Positions 40,020-49,476 of a DNA stretch of 64,000 nt are shown here, in pieces. The notes under the pieces were generated by a model, which saw nothing but the letters and a program-made list of their open reading frames with translations, ran no database searches and was not told the origin of the DNA. The stretch is from Thalassobaculum_A sp040219615. GTDB taxonomy: Bacteria > Pseudomonadota > Alphaproteobacteria > Thalassobaculales > Thalassobaculaceae. The translations under genes and the position numbers were made by a program. Location: contig NZ_JAVJSE010000044.1 in NCBI RefSeq assembly GCF_040219615.1, positions 1 through 64,000 on the forward strand, written 5' to 3'. Each line of letters opens with the position of its first letter. Within the stretch, counting starts at the first letter, position 1.

Positions 40020-40436
40020 ATGAGCAACCCGTATACCGGCGGATGCGCATGCGGCGCGATCCGCTACGAAGCGGCGTCGGAGCCGATCTTCCAGAACCAC
40101 TGCCAGTGCCGTGATTGCCAGAGGCGAAGCGGCACCGGCCACGGATCCTACCTGACCTTCCCGTCGCGCGCCGACGTGAAGATCGCCGGCACGGCGTCGC
40201 ACTGGCGGGCCGCCGGGGACAGCGGGAACCAGAAGATGCACTCGTTCTGCCCGACCTGCGGGACGCCGGTCTACCACACCTTCGCCGCCATGCCGGACCT
40301 GTTCGCGGTCCACGCCGCAAGCCTGGACGACCCGGGCCGCTTCAGCCCGGCCGTCGTCACCTACGGCAGTCGGGGTCTCGCCTGGGACGCGATGGCGTCC
40401 GGGCTGCAGACCTTCGACACGATGCCGACCGGCTGA
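40020..40436 (+). CDS. GFA-family (CENP-V/glutathione-dependent formaldehyde-activating-like) protein
   Basis: The product is 138 residues. It is a zinc-binding beta-rich domain with the complete cysteine pattern: GGCACGAIRY (CxC), NHCQCRDCQRRSG (CxCx2C) and FCPTCGTPVYHTF (Cx2C). Members bind glutathione and zinc; only some are involved in formaldehyde handling, so the enzymatic role is open. GCAGGGAG precedes the ATG at 40020. It is followed 69 bases later by the DUF899 gene, so both may be one transcript with a thiol-related function. Confidence 0.88.
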   Translation: MSNPYTGGCACGAIRYEAASEPIFQNHCQCRDCQRRSGTGHGSYLTFPSRADVKIAGTASHWRAAGDSGNQKMHSFCPTCGTPVYHTFAAMPDLFAVHAASLDDPGRFSPAVVTYGSRGLAWDAMASGLQTFDTMPTG

Positions 40437-40505
40437 CGAGCGGCCTCGAAGCCCGTCCCGACTGCCTGCAGAACCGGATGCACAGCCAAAGAACGGAGTC
40501 GATCA

Positions 40506-41309
40506 ATGACGCGGAATCCACTCGCTACCGCCGATGCGCACAGGACCGCATCGAAGACCGAATGGCTCGCGGAGCGGAAGCAGCTGCTCGCGCGCGAAAG
40601 GGAGCTGACGCGCCTCAGCGATCAAGTCGCCCGCGAACGCCGCGCCCTGCCCTGGGTGCCGGTCGACAAGGACTACGCCTTCGATACCCCCTCGGGCCGG
40701 CGCACCCTCGCCGACCTGTTCGACGGTCGCCGGCAGCTGCTGGTCCAGCACTTCATGCTCGGCCCGAGCTGGGAGCAGGGCTGCCCGAGCTGCTCCTTCA
40801 TGGCCGACCACATCGACGGCATGACCGTGCACCTGGAGAACCGGGACGTCTCGCTGGTCGCCGTCTCACGTGCGCCCCTGGACGAGATCGAGCGCTTTCG
40901 CCGTCGCATGGGCTGGGAGTTCCGGTGGGCGTCCTCGCACGGCAGCGACTTCAACCACGACTTCGGCGTCAGCTTCACGCCGGAACAGGTGGCCCGGGGC
41001 GACATCGGCTACAACTACGGCATCTCGCCCCACTGCTACGAGGAATTGCCCGGGGTCAGCGTCTTCTTCAAGAACGATGACGGACAGGTCTTCCACACCT
41101 ACTCGACCTACGGCCGCGGCGTGGAGGTGATGATGGGCACATACCGCATGCTCGACCTGGTTCCGAAGGGCCGTGACGAGCGCGACGTGGAAAACAGGAT
41201 GGAGTGGGTGCGCCACCACGATCGCTACGGTCCGGTGGCGGGCGGAAGCGCGGCACAGGATGCCGGCGGCCCGGTCGGGGGCTGCACCGCCAGCGACTGC
41301 TGCCGCTGA
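40506..41309 (+). CDS. DUF899 thioredoxin-like protein
   Basis: This 267-residue DUF899 (AhpC/TSA-like thioredoxin fold) protein starts with a basic helical region (EWLAERKQLLAREREL), then the thioredoxin-like core QHFMLGPSWEQGCPSCSFMA with a CPSC motif, HFGV-like strands and SPHCYEELPGVSVFF. The C-terminus ends in a small Cys cluster (GGCTASDCCR) that may bind metal. Function of the family is not established; redox chemistry is inferred from the CxxC. A hairpin terminator lies 41 bases downstream. Confidence 0.88.
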   Translation: MTRNPLATADAHRTASKTEWLAERKQLLARERELTRLSDQVARERRALPWVPVDKDYAFDTPSGRRTLADLFDGRRQLLVQHFMLGPSWEQGCPSCSFMADHIDGMTVHLENRDVSLVAVSRAPLDEIERFRRRMGWEFRWASSHGSDFNHDFGVSFTPEQVARGDIGYNYGISPHCYEELPGVSVFFKNDDGQVFHTYSTYGRGVEVMMGTYRMLDLVPKGRDERDVENRMEWVRHHDRYGPVAGGSAAQDAGGPVGGCTASDCCR

Positions 41310-41349
41310 CGCCGAGGCGGTGGCAGCGGCGCCTCGCCCGCGGGTCCAC

Positions 41350-41392
41350 GCGGCTCCGGGAACCGGCCCTGTCGCGCCGGTCCCGGAGCCGC
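41350..41392. terminator. Hairpin terminator between convergent genes
   Basis: GCGGCTCCGGG (41350-41360) pairs with CCCGGAGCCGC (41382-41392), extended by AACCGG/CCGGT with one unpaired base. It lies between the DUF899 gene and the convergent MDR reductase gene. No long T-run on either side. Confidence 0.7.
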
Positions 41393-41399
41393 GGCGCTC

Positions 41400-42434
41400 T
41401 CAGCCCCGCGTCGGATCCTCCGAGACCTTCACGAGCTGCTTGCCGAAATTCTCGCCGCGCAGCAGGCCGATGAAGGCGCGCGGCGCGTTCTCCAGGCCCT
41501 CGGTGACGGTTTCCCGGTACTTGATGCGGCCGTCGCGGATATAGGCGCCGACCTCCTCAATGAACGCCTTCTGGTGCTGGGCGGCGCGGTCCGAGACGAT
41601 GAAGCCCTGGATCTTCAGGCGATCGGTCAGGATCCGCCGCATCAGCCCCGGCAGCCGGTCCGGCCCCTCGGTCGACGGCCCAGTGTTGTACATCGAGATC
41701 ATGCCGCAGACCGGAATCCGGCCGAACGGGTTCATCAGCGACAGCGCGGCCTCCAGGGTCGCGCCGCCGACATTCTCGAAATAGATGTCGACGCCGTCCG
41801 GGCAGGCCTTCTTGAGGTCGTCGCGCAGGCTCGGCGAGCGGTGGCTGACGCAGGCGTCGAAGCCCAGCTCGTCGACCACGAAGCGGCACTTCTCCTCGGC
41901 CCCGGCGACGCCGACGACCCGCTTCGCTCCCTTGATCCGGGCCAGCTGGCCGACCACCGAACCGACCGCGCCGGAGGCGGCCGAGACCACCACCGTGTCG
42001 CCGGCCTTCATCTCGCCGACGTCGAGCAGCCCGACATAGGCGGTCAGCCCCGGCATGCCCATGACGCCGACCCAGGTCGACAGCGGCGCCACGGCGGGAT
42101 CGAGCCTGCGCACCCCGGTGCCGTCGGACACCACGTGGCTCTGCCAGCCGAACATGCCGAGCACGAAGTCGCCCTCGGCGAATTTCGGGTTCCGGGTTTC
42201 CACCACCTGGCCGACGGTGCCGCCCTGCATGACCTCCCCGATACCCTGAGGCTGGGCGTAGGAACGCTTGTCGTCCATGCGGCCGCGCATGTAGGGGTCG
42301 AGGGTCAGCCAGATGATCCGGACCAGGATCTGGCCGTCGGCGAGCGCCGGCAGCTCGACCTCGCCGATGTCGAAGGTCTCGGCCGTCGGCTCCCCGGTCG
42401 GGCGCTTGGCGAAACGGACTTGCAGGCTCTTCAT
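41400..42434 (-). CDS. NADP-dependent MDR oxidoreductase (CurA/prostaglandin reductase-like)
   Basis: This 344-residue zinc-free medium-chain reductase has LTLDPYMRGRMDDKRSYAQP, typical of the leukotriene B4 dehydrogenase/CurA group, AASGAVGSVVGQLARIKGAK (NADPH site), YFENVGGATLEAALSLMNPF and PVCGMISMYN. These enzymes reduce alpha,beta-unsaturated ketones and aldehydes. Cytoplasmic. It lies 19 bases downstream of the GMC oxidoreductase in the same direction, suggesting sequential oxidation and reduction steps on one substrate. Confidence 0.92.
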   Translation of the reverse strand: MKSLQVRFAKRPTGEPTAETFDIGEVELPALADGQILVRIIWLTLDPYMRGRMDDKRSYAQPQGIGEVMQGGTVGQVVETRNPKFAEGDFVLGMFGWQSHVVSDGTGVRRLDPAVAPLSTWVGVMGMPGLTAYVGLLDVGEMKAGDTVVVSAASGAVGSVVGQLARIKGAKRVVGVAGAEEKCRFVVDELGFDACVSHRSPSLRDDLKKACPDGVDIYFENVGGATLEAALSLMNPFGRIPVCGMISMYNTGPSTEGPDRLPGLMRRILTDRLKIQGFIVSDRAAQHQKAFIEEVGAYIRDGRIKYRETVTEGLENAPRAFIGLLRGENFGKQLVKVSEDPTRG

Positions 42435-42453
42435 CGGATCGTCCTCTTCTCTC

Positions 42454-44061
42454 TCACGCTTTCAGATCCTCGCGGATCAGCTCGGACGCCTTCTCGCCGA
42501 TCATGATCGACGCGGCGTTGGTGTTGCCGGACACCATGGTCGGCATGATCGAGGCGTCGGCGATCCGCAGGCCCTGCAGGCCGTGCACCCGCAACCGGTC
42601 GTCGACCACGCCGTTCGGCCCCGGCGCCATCCGGCAGGTGCCGATCGGGTGGAACGCCGTGTTGGCTGTCCTGCGGACGCTGTCCAGCAGGGCGTCGTCG
42701 CTGGCGGCGCCGGGGCCGGGGTCGACTTCCTCGTCGAGATACGGGTCGAGCGGCCCGGCATTGGCCAGCCGGCGGATCAGCTTCAGGCCGTCGACCATGG
42801 TCCGCCGGTCCAGCGGGTCGGACAGGAAGTTGAACCGGATGTCCGGGTGGACCTCGGGGTCGGCCGACCTGATGTGGATCGAGCCCAGGCTCTCCGGCCG
42901 CAGCTGGTAGCAGGTCAGGGTCAGCCCCGGCCAGTCCTGCAGGGTGCGCCGGGTCGGGTCCTTGATGACGTAGGGCAGCACGTGCATCTGGATGTCCGGG
43001 CAGTCCAGGTCGGGCCGGGTCTTCAGGAAGCCGACCAGCGGGGCCGACGGGATCGCCAGGAATCCGCGCCGGCCGACGATGTATTTCAGCCCCTCCCAGA
43101 TCTTGCCGAGCCCGGCGATCCGGTCGTTGTAGGACAGCCCCCTGACCTTCAGGCGCCAGATGATGCGGGCGTTGATGTGGTCGCGCAGGTGCTCGCCGAC
43201 CCCGCTCATCGCGTGGCGCACCGCGATGCCGTGCTGCCCCAGGACCTCCGGGCGCCCGATCCCGGACAGCTCCAGCAGCTGCGGGGTGGCGACCGCGCCG
43301 GCCGACACCACCACCTCGCGGCCGGCCCGGGCCTCGACCTCGCGGCCGCCCTGGCGATAGGCGACGCCGACGCAGCGCGTGCCCTCCAGCAGCAGCCGGG
43401 TGGCGTGGGCGTCGGAGACGATCCGCAGGTTCGGGCGGCTGCGCGCCGGCTTCAGGTAGGCGACGGCGGCGCTCATCCGGCGACCGTCGCGGATGGTGGT
43501 CTGGGTGCGCACGATGCCTTCCTGGTCGGCGCCGTTGTAGTCCCTGTTGCGCGGGATCCCGAGAGTGTCGCCGGCTTCCTGCAGGGCGTCGTAGATCGGG
43601 CTGCGGTCGTAGGCCTCGCAGACATGCAACGGGCCGCCCTGGCTGCGCCAGCCGTCGGCGCCGTGCTCGTAGTTCTCCATGCGCCGGAACACCGGCAGCA
43701 CGCTCTCGTAACTCCAGCCGCGGTTTCCGAACTGCGCCCAGCTGTCGTAGTCGATCGGCTGGCCGCGGACGTAGACCAGGCCGTTGATCGAGGACGAGCC
43801 GCCGACCAGCCGGCCGCGCGGCACCGGGATCACCCGGTTGGCGGTTCCCTCCTCCGGGGTCGAGCGGTAGTTCCAGTTGGCGGTCGGGTGGTTCATCAGG
43901 AAGGCGAAGCTCATCGGCACCGACGAGATCGGGTGGCTGGCGGCCCCGGCCTCCAGCAGCAGCACCCTGAGCTTCGGATCCTCGCTCAGCCTCGCCGCCA
44001 GGGCCGATCCCGCCGAGCCCGCGCCGACCACGATGATGTCGTAGCTGCCGTCCTGATCCAC
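42454..44061 (-). CDS. GMC-family FAD-dependent oxidoreductase (choline dehydrogenase-like)
   Basis: This 535-residue flavoprotein has the N-terminal FAD site YDIIVVGAGSAGSALAARLS, signature RGRLVGGSSSINGLVYVRGQ, VVVSAGAVATPQLLELSGIG and the catalytic His in TAFHPIGTCRMAP. It oxidises primary or secondary alcohols; choline dehydrogenase resemblance is general, and no betaine genes are nearby. A GTG at 44061 is preferred because GAGGGAGG lies upstream; longer frames extend through the AT-rich promoter region. It precedes the MDR reductase gene. Confidence 0.9.
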   Translation of the reverse strand: MDQDGSYDIIVVGAGSAGSALAARLSEDPKLRVLLLEAGAASHPISSVPMSFAFLMNHPTANWNYRSTPEEGTANRVIPVPRGRLVGGSSSINGLVYVRGQPIDYDSWAQFGNRGWSYESVLPVFRRMENYEHGADGWRSQGGPLHVCEAYDRSPIYDALQEAGDTLGIPRNRDYNGADQEGIVRTQTTIRDGRRMSAAVAYLKPARSRPNLRIVSDAHATRLLLEGTRCVGVAYRQGGREVEARAGREVVVSAGAVATPQLLELSGIGRPEVLGQHGIAVRHAMSGVGEHLRDHINARIIWRLKVRGLSYNDRIAGLGKIWEGLKYIVGRRGFLAIPSAPLVGFLKTRPDLDCPDIQMHVLPYVIKDPTRRTLQDWPGLTLTCYQLRPESLGSIHIRSADPEVHPDIRFNFLSDPLDRRTMVDGLKLIRRLANAGPLDPYLDEEVDPGPGAASDDALLDSVRRTANTAFHPIGTCRMAPGPNGVVDDRLRVHGLQGLRIADASIMPTMVSGNTNAASIMIGEKASELIREDLKA

Positions 44062-44164
44062 GTCGCGCCTCCCTCGATCGGCCCGGCTTCCACCGCCGGT
44101 TGGAGGCGATTGTGCACGGGACCGGCGCCGCGGTCTCCGGGGTTCGCGGGGATGTCTGCGGTTC

Positions 44165-44250
44165 TCCCTGAGAACGACAGTTAACGTCAATAATTTATGA
44201 TAGTTAGCGTAACTTATTCACACTATGCACAAGCTTATCCCCGTAACCGG
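44165..44250. promoter_or_regulatory. AT-rich control region with a consensus DnaA box
   Basis: This short AT-rich stretch upstream of the GMC gene includes TTATTCACA (44214-44222), matching the DnaA box consensus TTATNCACA, and a 7-of-9 match TTATCCCCG at 44235-44243. TTAAC/GTTAGCGTAAC elements lie beside it. More likely a promoter, possibly DnaA-responsive, than an origin. Confidence 0.4.
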
Positions 44251-44260
44251 ACAATCGACG

Positions 44261-45001
44261 TCAGGCGACCTCGACCTCCAGGCCGTCATGTGCGGTCTCG
44301 TAGGCCACCTCGCCGGTCCAGCGCAGCATGTCGTCGCTCATATGGGTCAGGATCAGCCGCTTCGGCCGGATCCGGTCGAGGTTGCGCTCCAGGCTGGCGA
44401 GGTCGAGGTGGTACGGCACCGCCTTGTCGCGGAAATACGCCTCGGCGATCAGCAGGTCGGCGTCGCGCCCGGCGTCGACCAGCGCCTCGGTCCATTCGGT
44501 GTCGCCAGTATAGGCGAGCACCCGGCCGCCGACCTCGATCCGGAACGCGAAGAACGGGCCGCCCGGCGGGCCGTGCACGACGCGCTGCGGGGTGACCGCC
44601 ATGCCGGCATGTTCCCATCGCGTGCCGGCCTCCAGTTCGACCAGCGACAGCTCGAATCTCTGGCGGGTCGCGGACGAACCTGGGAATGCGGTTTCGAGCG
44701 CCCGGACGTACCAGTCCCGCAGCCCCTCGGGGCCGGCGATGGTCAGCGGGGCGCTGCGCTTCGCGAAGAACTGGGCGTCCAGGACGAAGAACGGCACGCC
44801 GCCGAAATGATCACCGTGGAAGTGGGTGACCAGGATGGTGTCGATGGCGTTGCGGTCGATCCCGGCCGTCTTCATGGCCGGCAGCGCGGTCGCCCCGCAG
44901 TCGATCAGGAAGCTGCGGCCGTCGGCCGTGACATGGAAGCAGGTGTTCAGCCGGCCGCCGCTGCCGAAGGCGTCGCCGCTGCCCAGGAACCGAACCTTCA
45001 T
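44261..45001 (-). CDS. RNase Z/ArsA-like metallo-beta-lactamase-fold hydrolase
   Basis: This 246-residue MBL protein of the RNase Z-like branch has VRFLGSGDAFGSGGRLNT (start typical of the ElaC/PhnP-like group), LVTHFHGDHFGGVPFFVL (HxHxDH), YTGDTEWTEAL and ILTHMSDDML. It lacks the long flexible arm of true tRNase Z, so a phosphodiesterase or other hydrolase is likely. The ATG at 45001 has GGGGAGGG upstream; the gene follows the Lrp regulator by two bases and is co-transcribed with it. Confidence 0.87.
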   Translation of the reverse strand: MKVRFLGSGDAFGSGGRLNTCFHVTADGRSFLIDCGATALPAMKTAGIDRNAIDTILVTHFHGDHFGGVPFFVLDAQFFAKRSAPLTIAGPEGLRDWYVRALETAFPGSSATRQRFELSLVELEAGTRWEHAGMAVTPQRVVHGPPGGPFFAFRIEVGGRVLAYTGDTEWTEALVDAGRDADLLIAEAYFRDKAVPYHLDLASLERNLDRIRPKRLILTHMSDDMLRWTGEVAYETAHDGLEVEVA

Positions 45002-45003
45002 CG

Positions 45004-45486
45004 TCAGTTTCCCTCCCCTCGCCGGTCCTCGGCGACGTCGCGGTCCTTCACGCTCTCCATCACCACGTAGGTGCTGGTATGCGAGACATGCGGCAGGCTC
45101 GACAGGCTCTCGCCCAGGCTGCGCCGGTAGGCCCGGATGTCGGCGGTGCGGACCTTCAGCAGGTAGTCGAAGCCGCCGGCGATCATGTGGCACTGCTCGA
45201 CCTCCGGCAGCTTGCGGACCGCCCGGTTGAAGGCGTCGAGCGCCGGCGTGGTGGTGTCGCTCAGCGTGACCTGCACGAAGGCGATGTGGCCGGCATCGAG
45301 CCGCGCCAGGTCGACCAGCGCGGCGTAGCCGAGGATGTAGCCCCGCTCCTCCAGCCGCCGCACCCGCTGCTGGCACGGGCTCTTCGACAGCCCGACGCGC
45401 TGCGCCAGCGCGGTCATGGTGACACGGCCCTCCTTCTGCAGTTCCGCCAGGATCCTGCGGTCGATCTTGTCCAATTCGTCCGTCAT
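45004..45486 (-). CDS. putR: Lrp/AsnC-family regulator, probable PutR
   Basis: This 160-residue leucine-responsive-type regulator has an N-terminal HTH (LDKIDRRILAELQKEGRVTM, then ALAQRVGLSKSPCQQRVRRL) and a C-terminal RAM/ligand domain (HIAFVQVTL, HMIAGGFDYLLKVRT). It is divergent from putA with a 141-base gap. In alphaproteobacteria an Lrp-like PutR adjacent to putA activates proline catabolism in response to proline, and this PutA lacks its own DNA-binding domain. That makes the gene-pair function highly probable. Confidence 0.9.
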   Translation of the reverse strand: MTDELDKIDRRILAELQKEGRVTMTALAQRVGLSKSPCQQRVRRLEERGYILGYAALVDLARLDAGHIAFVQVTLSDTTTPALDAFNRAVRKLPEVEQCHMIAGGFDYLLKVRTADIRAYRRSLGESLSSLPHVSHTSTYVVMESVKDRDVAEDRRGEGN

Positions 45487-45627
45487 GGCCCGAATCTCGT
45501 ATCACTTCGCCCTGATGTTGGCAAAAATTCGGGACGAATGACCGGCGAGCCGGGCGGAACGAACGGTCCGCCCGCGGCGAGTTGCGCTAGGATACCGTCC
45601 TCTCGCCACGCGATCACGAGGTGCGCC

Positions 45628-48600
45628 ATGCGCGACGGCCCCGTCAGCCCCCCCGTCAGCCCCGCCGGCCTCCGGCCGGTCATCGCCGGGCAAACCCTCG
45701 CGGACGAGAAGGCGACGCTCGACGCGCTGATCGCGCTCGCCGGGCTCGGCGCCGACGACCGGGCGGCGATCGCCAGGGACGCGGCGCGGCTGGTCCGGGC
45801 GGTCCGCGGCAACACCCGGCCCGGGATGATGGAGAGCTTCCTGGCGGAGTACGGCCTGACGACCAAGGAGGGCGTGGCGCTGATGTGCTTGGCCGAGGCG
45901 CTGCTGCGGGTCCCCGACCGCTGGACCATGGACGAGCTGATCGAGGACAAGGTGGCGCCGGCCGACTGGAGCCGGCATCTCGGGCATTCCAGCTCGCCGC
46001 TGGTGAACGCCTCGACCTGGGCCCTGATGCTGACCGGCAGGGTGGTCGGCGAGCGCGACGAGGACGACCTGGCCGGCGCCCTGCACGGCATGGTCAAGCG
46101 GCTGGGCGAGCCGGTAATCCGCACCGCCGTGCGGCGCGCCATGCAGGAGCTCGGCCGGCAGTTCGTGCTGGGCCGCACCATCGACGAGGCCGCCGAGCGC
46201 GCCAAGGGCATGGAGGCCAAGGGCTACACCTACTCCTACGACATGCTGGGCGAGGCCGCCCGCACCGAGGCCGACGCCCGGCGATATCACATCGCCTACA
46301 GCCAGGCGATCTCGGCGATCGCCGCGCACTGCGACCACGACGACATCCGCGCCAATCCCGGCATCTCGGTCAAGCTGTCGGCCCTGCACCCGCGCTACGA
46401 ATACGGCCAGAAGCCGCACGTGCTGGACGACATCGCGGCCCGCACCCGGTCGCTGGCGCTGATCGCCAAGAGCGCCGGCATGGGCTTCAACATCGACGCC
46501 GAGGAGGCCGACCGCCTCGACATCTCGCTCGACGTCATCGAGGCGGTGCTGTCGGACCGGGCGCTGGCCGGCTGGGACGGCTTCGGCGTCGTGGTGCAGG
46601 CCTACGGCAAGCGCGCCCGCCACGTCCTCGAGTGGCTGCATGCGCTGGCGACCCGGCTCGACCGCCGCATCATGGTGCGGCTGGTCAAGGGCGCCTACTG
46701 GGACAGCGAGATCAAGCGCGCCCAGGTCATGGGGCTGGACGGCTTCCCGGTGTTCACCCGCAAGGTCTCCACCGACCTCTCCTACATCGCCTGCGCGCGA
46801 CTGCTGCTGGGCATGACCGACCGGATCTATCCGCAGTTCGCCACCCACAACGCCCACACCGTGGCCGCCGTGCTGCGCATGGCCGGCGGGGTCGAGGGCT
46901 ACGAGTTCCAGCGCCTCCACGGCATGGGCGAGTCGCTGCACGAGGCGGTGCGCAAGGAGTCAGGCGTGCGCTGCCGGATCTACGCCCCGGTCGGCGCCCA
47001 CCGCGACCTGCTGGCCTATCTGGTGCGCCGCCTGCTGGAGAACGGCGCCAACTCGTCCTTCGTTAACCAGATCGTCGACGAGCGGGTGACGCCGGAGGAA
47101 ATCGCCCGCGACCCGCTCGCCACGGTCGAGGGCCTGGGCGACAAGGTCGTCAACGACCGGATACCCCGGCCGGCCGCGATCTACGGCGCGGACCGCCGGG
47201 GGGCCAGGGGCTGGGACCTGACCGACCCGGTGACGGTCGCCGAGCTGGACGCGGCGCGCGAGCCGTTCCGGACCCGGCAGTGGAGCGCCGCCCCGATGAT
47301 CGCCGTGGCGGTCGACGCCGAGACGACCGCACATCCGGTCCGCAACCCGGCGACCGGCGAGCCGGTCGGGACCGTCGCCGACGGCACCGCCGCCCATGCC
47401 GCCGCGGCGATCGGCGCTGCCGCCGCGGTGCAGCCGGCCTGGGCCGCCCGGCCCGCCGGCGAGCGCGCCGCCTGCCTGGAGCGGGTCGCCGACCTGTACG
47501 AGGAGCACGCGCCGGAGCTGTTCGCCCTGGCCTGCCGCGAGGCCGGCAAGACCCTGCCCGACGGCGTCGCGGAGGTCCGAGAGGCCGTCGACTTCTGCCG
47601 CTACTACGCCGCCGAGGCCCGCCGCGCCGGCGACGGCGCCCGACCGCCCTGCGGGGTGTTCGCCTGCGTGTCGCCGTGGAACTTCCCGCTGGCGATCTTC
47701 ACCGGCCAGATCGCCGCCGCCCTGGTGACCGGCAACGCCGTGGTGGCCAAGCCCGCCGAGCAGTCGGTGCTGATCGCCGCCCGCGCCGTCGAGCTGATGC
47801 GCGAGGCCGGGGTGCCGGAGGCGGTGATCCAGCTGGTGCCCGGTCCGGGAGAGACCGTCGGCGCGGCGCTGACCGGCGACCCGCGGATCGGCGGGGTGTG
47901 CTTCACCGGCTCGACCGACACCGCCCGGCACATCCACCGCGCCCTGGCCGCCGGTGCCGGGGCCGACGCCCCGCTTATCGCCGAGACCGGCGGGCTGAAC
48001 GCCATGATCGTCGACTCCACCGCGCTGCCGGAGCAGGCGGTGCGCGACATCGTCGCCTCGGCCTTCCAGAGCGCCGGCCAGCGCTGCTCGGCGCTGCGGG
48101 TGCTGTATGTCCAGAAGGACGTCGAGGGCCGGATCCTGGAGATGCTGTACGGCGCCATGGACGCGCTGCGGGTCGGCGACCCGTGGGACCTCGCGACCGA
48201 CGTGGGGCCGGTGATCGACGCCGAGGCCCGGCGCGACATCGATGCGCACTGCACCGCCCTGGAGGCCGACGGCCGGCTGCTGCGGCGGGTCGGGCTGGGC
48301 AAGGAGACGGCGCAGGGCAGCTTCGTGGCCCCGACCGTCCTGAAAATCGACGGCATCGCCGCCCTGGAGCGCGAGATCTTCGGGCCGGTCCTGCACGTGG
48401 CGACCTACGAGGCGACCGACCTGGAACGGGTGCTTGAGGCGATCAATGCCACCGGCTACGGCCTGACCCTCGGGCTGCACACCCGGGTCGACAGCCGGGT
48501 CCAGCAGGTGGTCGACGCCGCCCGGGTCGGCAACCTGTACGTCAACCGCAACCAGATCGGCGCGGTCGTCGGCTCGCAGCCCTTCGGCGGCGAGGGCCTG

Positions 48601-49332
48601 TCGGGAACCGGCCCGAAGGCCGGCGGCCCGCATTACCTGGACCGGTTCCGCCGGCCGCTGGATGGTGCGGCGACCGGCACCGCGTCGAAGCCGGCGCCGG
48701 CGGTCGACCCGGCGGCCCTGGACCGGGCGCTGGCGGTGGCGGTCGCCGGCGACTGGGCGACCCGGGGCGACCGCATGCGGGTGCTGCGCCGGGTGGCGCA
48801 GGGGCTCGACGGCTGGGCGGCCGCGGTCGCCGAGGCGTCGCTGGCGACCGCCGAGGCGATCGACATGGCGCCGGTCGACCTGCCGGGGCCGACCGGCGAG
48901 AGCAACCGGCTGTCGCTGCATCCGCGCGGCACCCTGCTGTGCCTCGGCGATCTCGGCGACGACCGGCCCGACGCGGCGCTCGGCCAGGCGATGCTGGCGC
49001 TGGCGCTCGGCAACGGCGCGGTGGTCGCCGCACCGGGCGCGGTGGCGGCGGTGTCGTCCCTGCGCGCCGCCGGAGTCCCGGTCGCGGAACTGGACGGCCG
49101 TGTTCCGGCCGACCTCCTGCGCGGCTGCCGCCCCGTCGACGCGGTGCTCGCCGAGGGACCGCCAGCCGCCCTGGCCGAGGTCCGCAGGGCGCTGGCGGCC
49201 CGCGACGGCGCCCTGGTGTCGCTGGTAGTCGGACATCTGGAACCGCATCGCTGCCTGGTCGAGCGGGCCTTGTGCATCGACACCACCGCGGCCGGCGGCA
49301 ACGCCCAACTGCTGGTGGCGGCGGCGGAGTGA
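45628..49332 (+). CDS. putA: Bifunctional proline dehydrogenase / P5C dehydrogenase PutA
   Basis: The product is 1,234 residues. The FAD-linked PRODH barrel includes NPGISVKLSALHPRYEY, RRIMVRLVKGAYWDSEIKRA and YAPVGAHRDLLAYLVRRLLE. The NAD-linked aldehyde dehydrogenase half has SPWNFPLAIFTGQIA, general-base Glu 786 in IAETGGL and catalytic Cys 820 in SAGQRCSAL. After about residue 1010 comes an extra ALDH-like C-terminal domain ending in CIDTTAAGGNAQLL, so it resembles the longer type B PutA. No N-terminal ribbon-helix-helix is present, so it is an enzyme only, regulated by the divergent PutR. It oxidises proline to glutamate at the membrane, channelling P5C internally. Confidence 0.96.
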   Translation: MRDGPVSPPVSPAGLRPVIAGQTLADEKATLDALIALAGLGADDRAAIARDAARLVRAVRGNTRPGMMESFLAEYGLTTKEGVALMCLAEALLRVPDRWTMDELIEDKVAPADWSRHLGHSSSPLVNASTWALMLTGRVVGERDEDDLAGALHGMVKRLGEPVIRTAVRRAMQELGRQFVLGRTIDEAAERAKGMEAKGYTYSYDMLGEAARTEADARRYHIAYSQAISAIAAHCDHDDIRANPGISVKLSALHPRYEYGQKPHVLDDIAARTRSLALIAKSAGMGFNIDAEEADRLDISLDVIEAVLSDRALAGWDGFGVVVQAYGKRARHVLEWLHALATRLDRRIMVRLVKGAYWDSEIKRAQVMGLDGFPVFTRKVSTDLSYIACARLLLGMTDRIYPQFATHNAHTVAAVLRMAGGVEGYEFQRLHGMGESLHEAVRKESGVRCRIYAPVGAHRDLLAYLVRRLLENGANSSFVNQIVDERVTPEEIARDPLATVEGLGDKVVNDRIPRPAAIYGADRRGARGWDLTDPVTVAELDAAREPFRTRQWSAAPMIAVAVDAETTAHPVRNPATGEPVGTVADGTAAHAAAAIGAAAAVQPAWAARPAGERAACLERVADLYEEHAPELFALACREAGKTLPDGVAEVREAVDFCRYYAAEARRAGDGARPPCGVFACVSPWNFPLAIFTGQIAAALVTGNAVVAKPAEQSVLIAARAVELMREAGVPEAVIQLVPGPGETVGAALTGDPRIGGVCFTGSTDTARHIHRALAAGAGADAPLIAETGGLNAMIVDSTALPEQAVRDIVASAFQSAGQRCSALRVLYVQKDVEGRILEMLYGAMDALRVGDPWDLATDVGPVIDAEARRDIDAHCTALEADGRLLRRVGLGKETAQGSFVAPTVLKIDGIAALEREIFGPVLHVATYEATDLERVLEAINATGYGLTLGLHTRVDSRVQQVVDAARVGNLYVNRNQIGAVVGSQPFGGEGLSGTGPKAGGPHYLDRFRRPLDGAATGTASKPAPAVDPAALDRALAVAVAGDWATRGDRMRVLRRVAQGLDGWAAAVAEASLATAEAIDMAPVDLPGPTGESNRLSLHPRGTLLCLGDLGDDRPDAALGQAMLALALGNGAVVAAPGAVAAVSSLRAAGVPVAELDGRVPADLLRGCRPVDAVLAEGPPAALAEVRRALAARDGALVSLVVGHLEPHRCLVERALCIDTTAAGGNAQLLVAAAE

Positions 49333-49476
49333 CGAAACCGGAGTGACGGCGAACGGTCACGGCACCCCTGCGGGCGGGCGGCTACCCACCCGGCGGCGGA
49401 CACGGCATGATCCACTCGTCCCCCGGTTCCCGAGCATGAGCCGGCAGGACAGCGAACCGGTGCGGACGGAGACGAC

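Noticed and set aside
44165..44250. Replication origin
   Set aside because: Only one consensus DnaA box and one weak match, no cluster, no dnaA, hemE or parAB neighbours.
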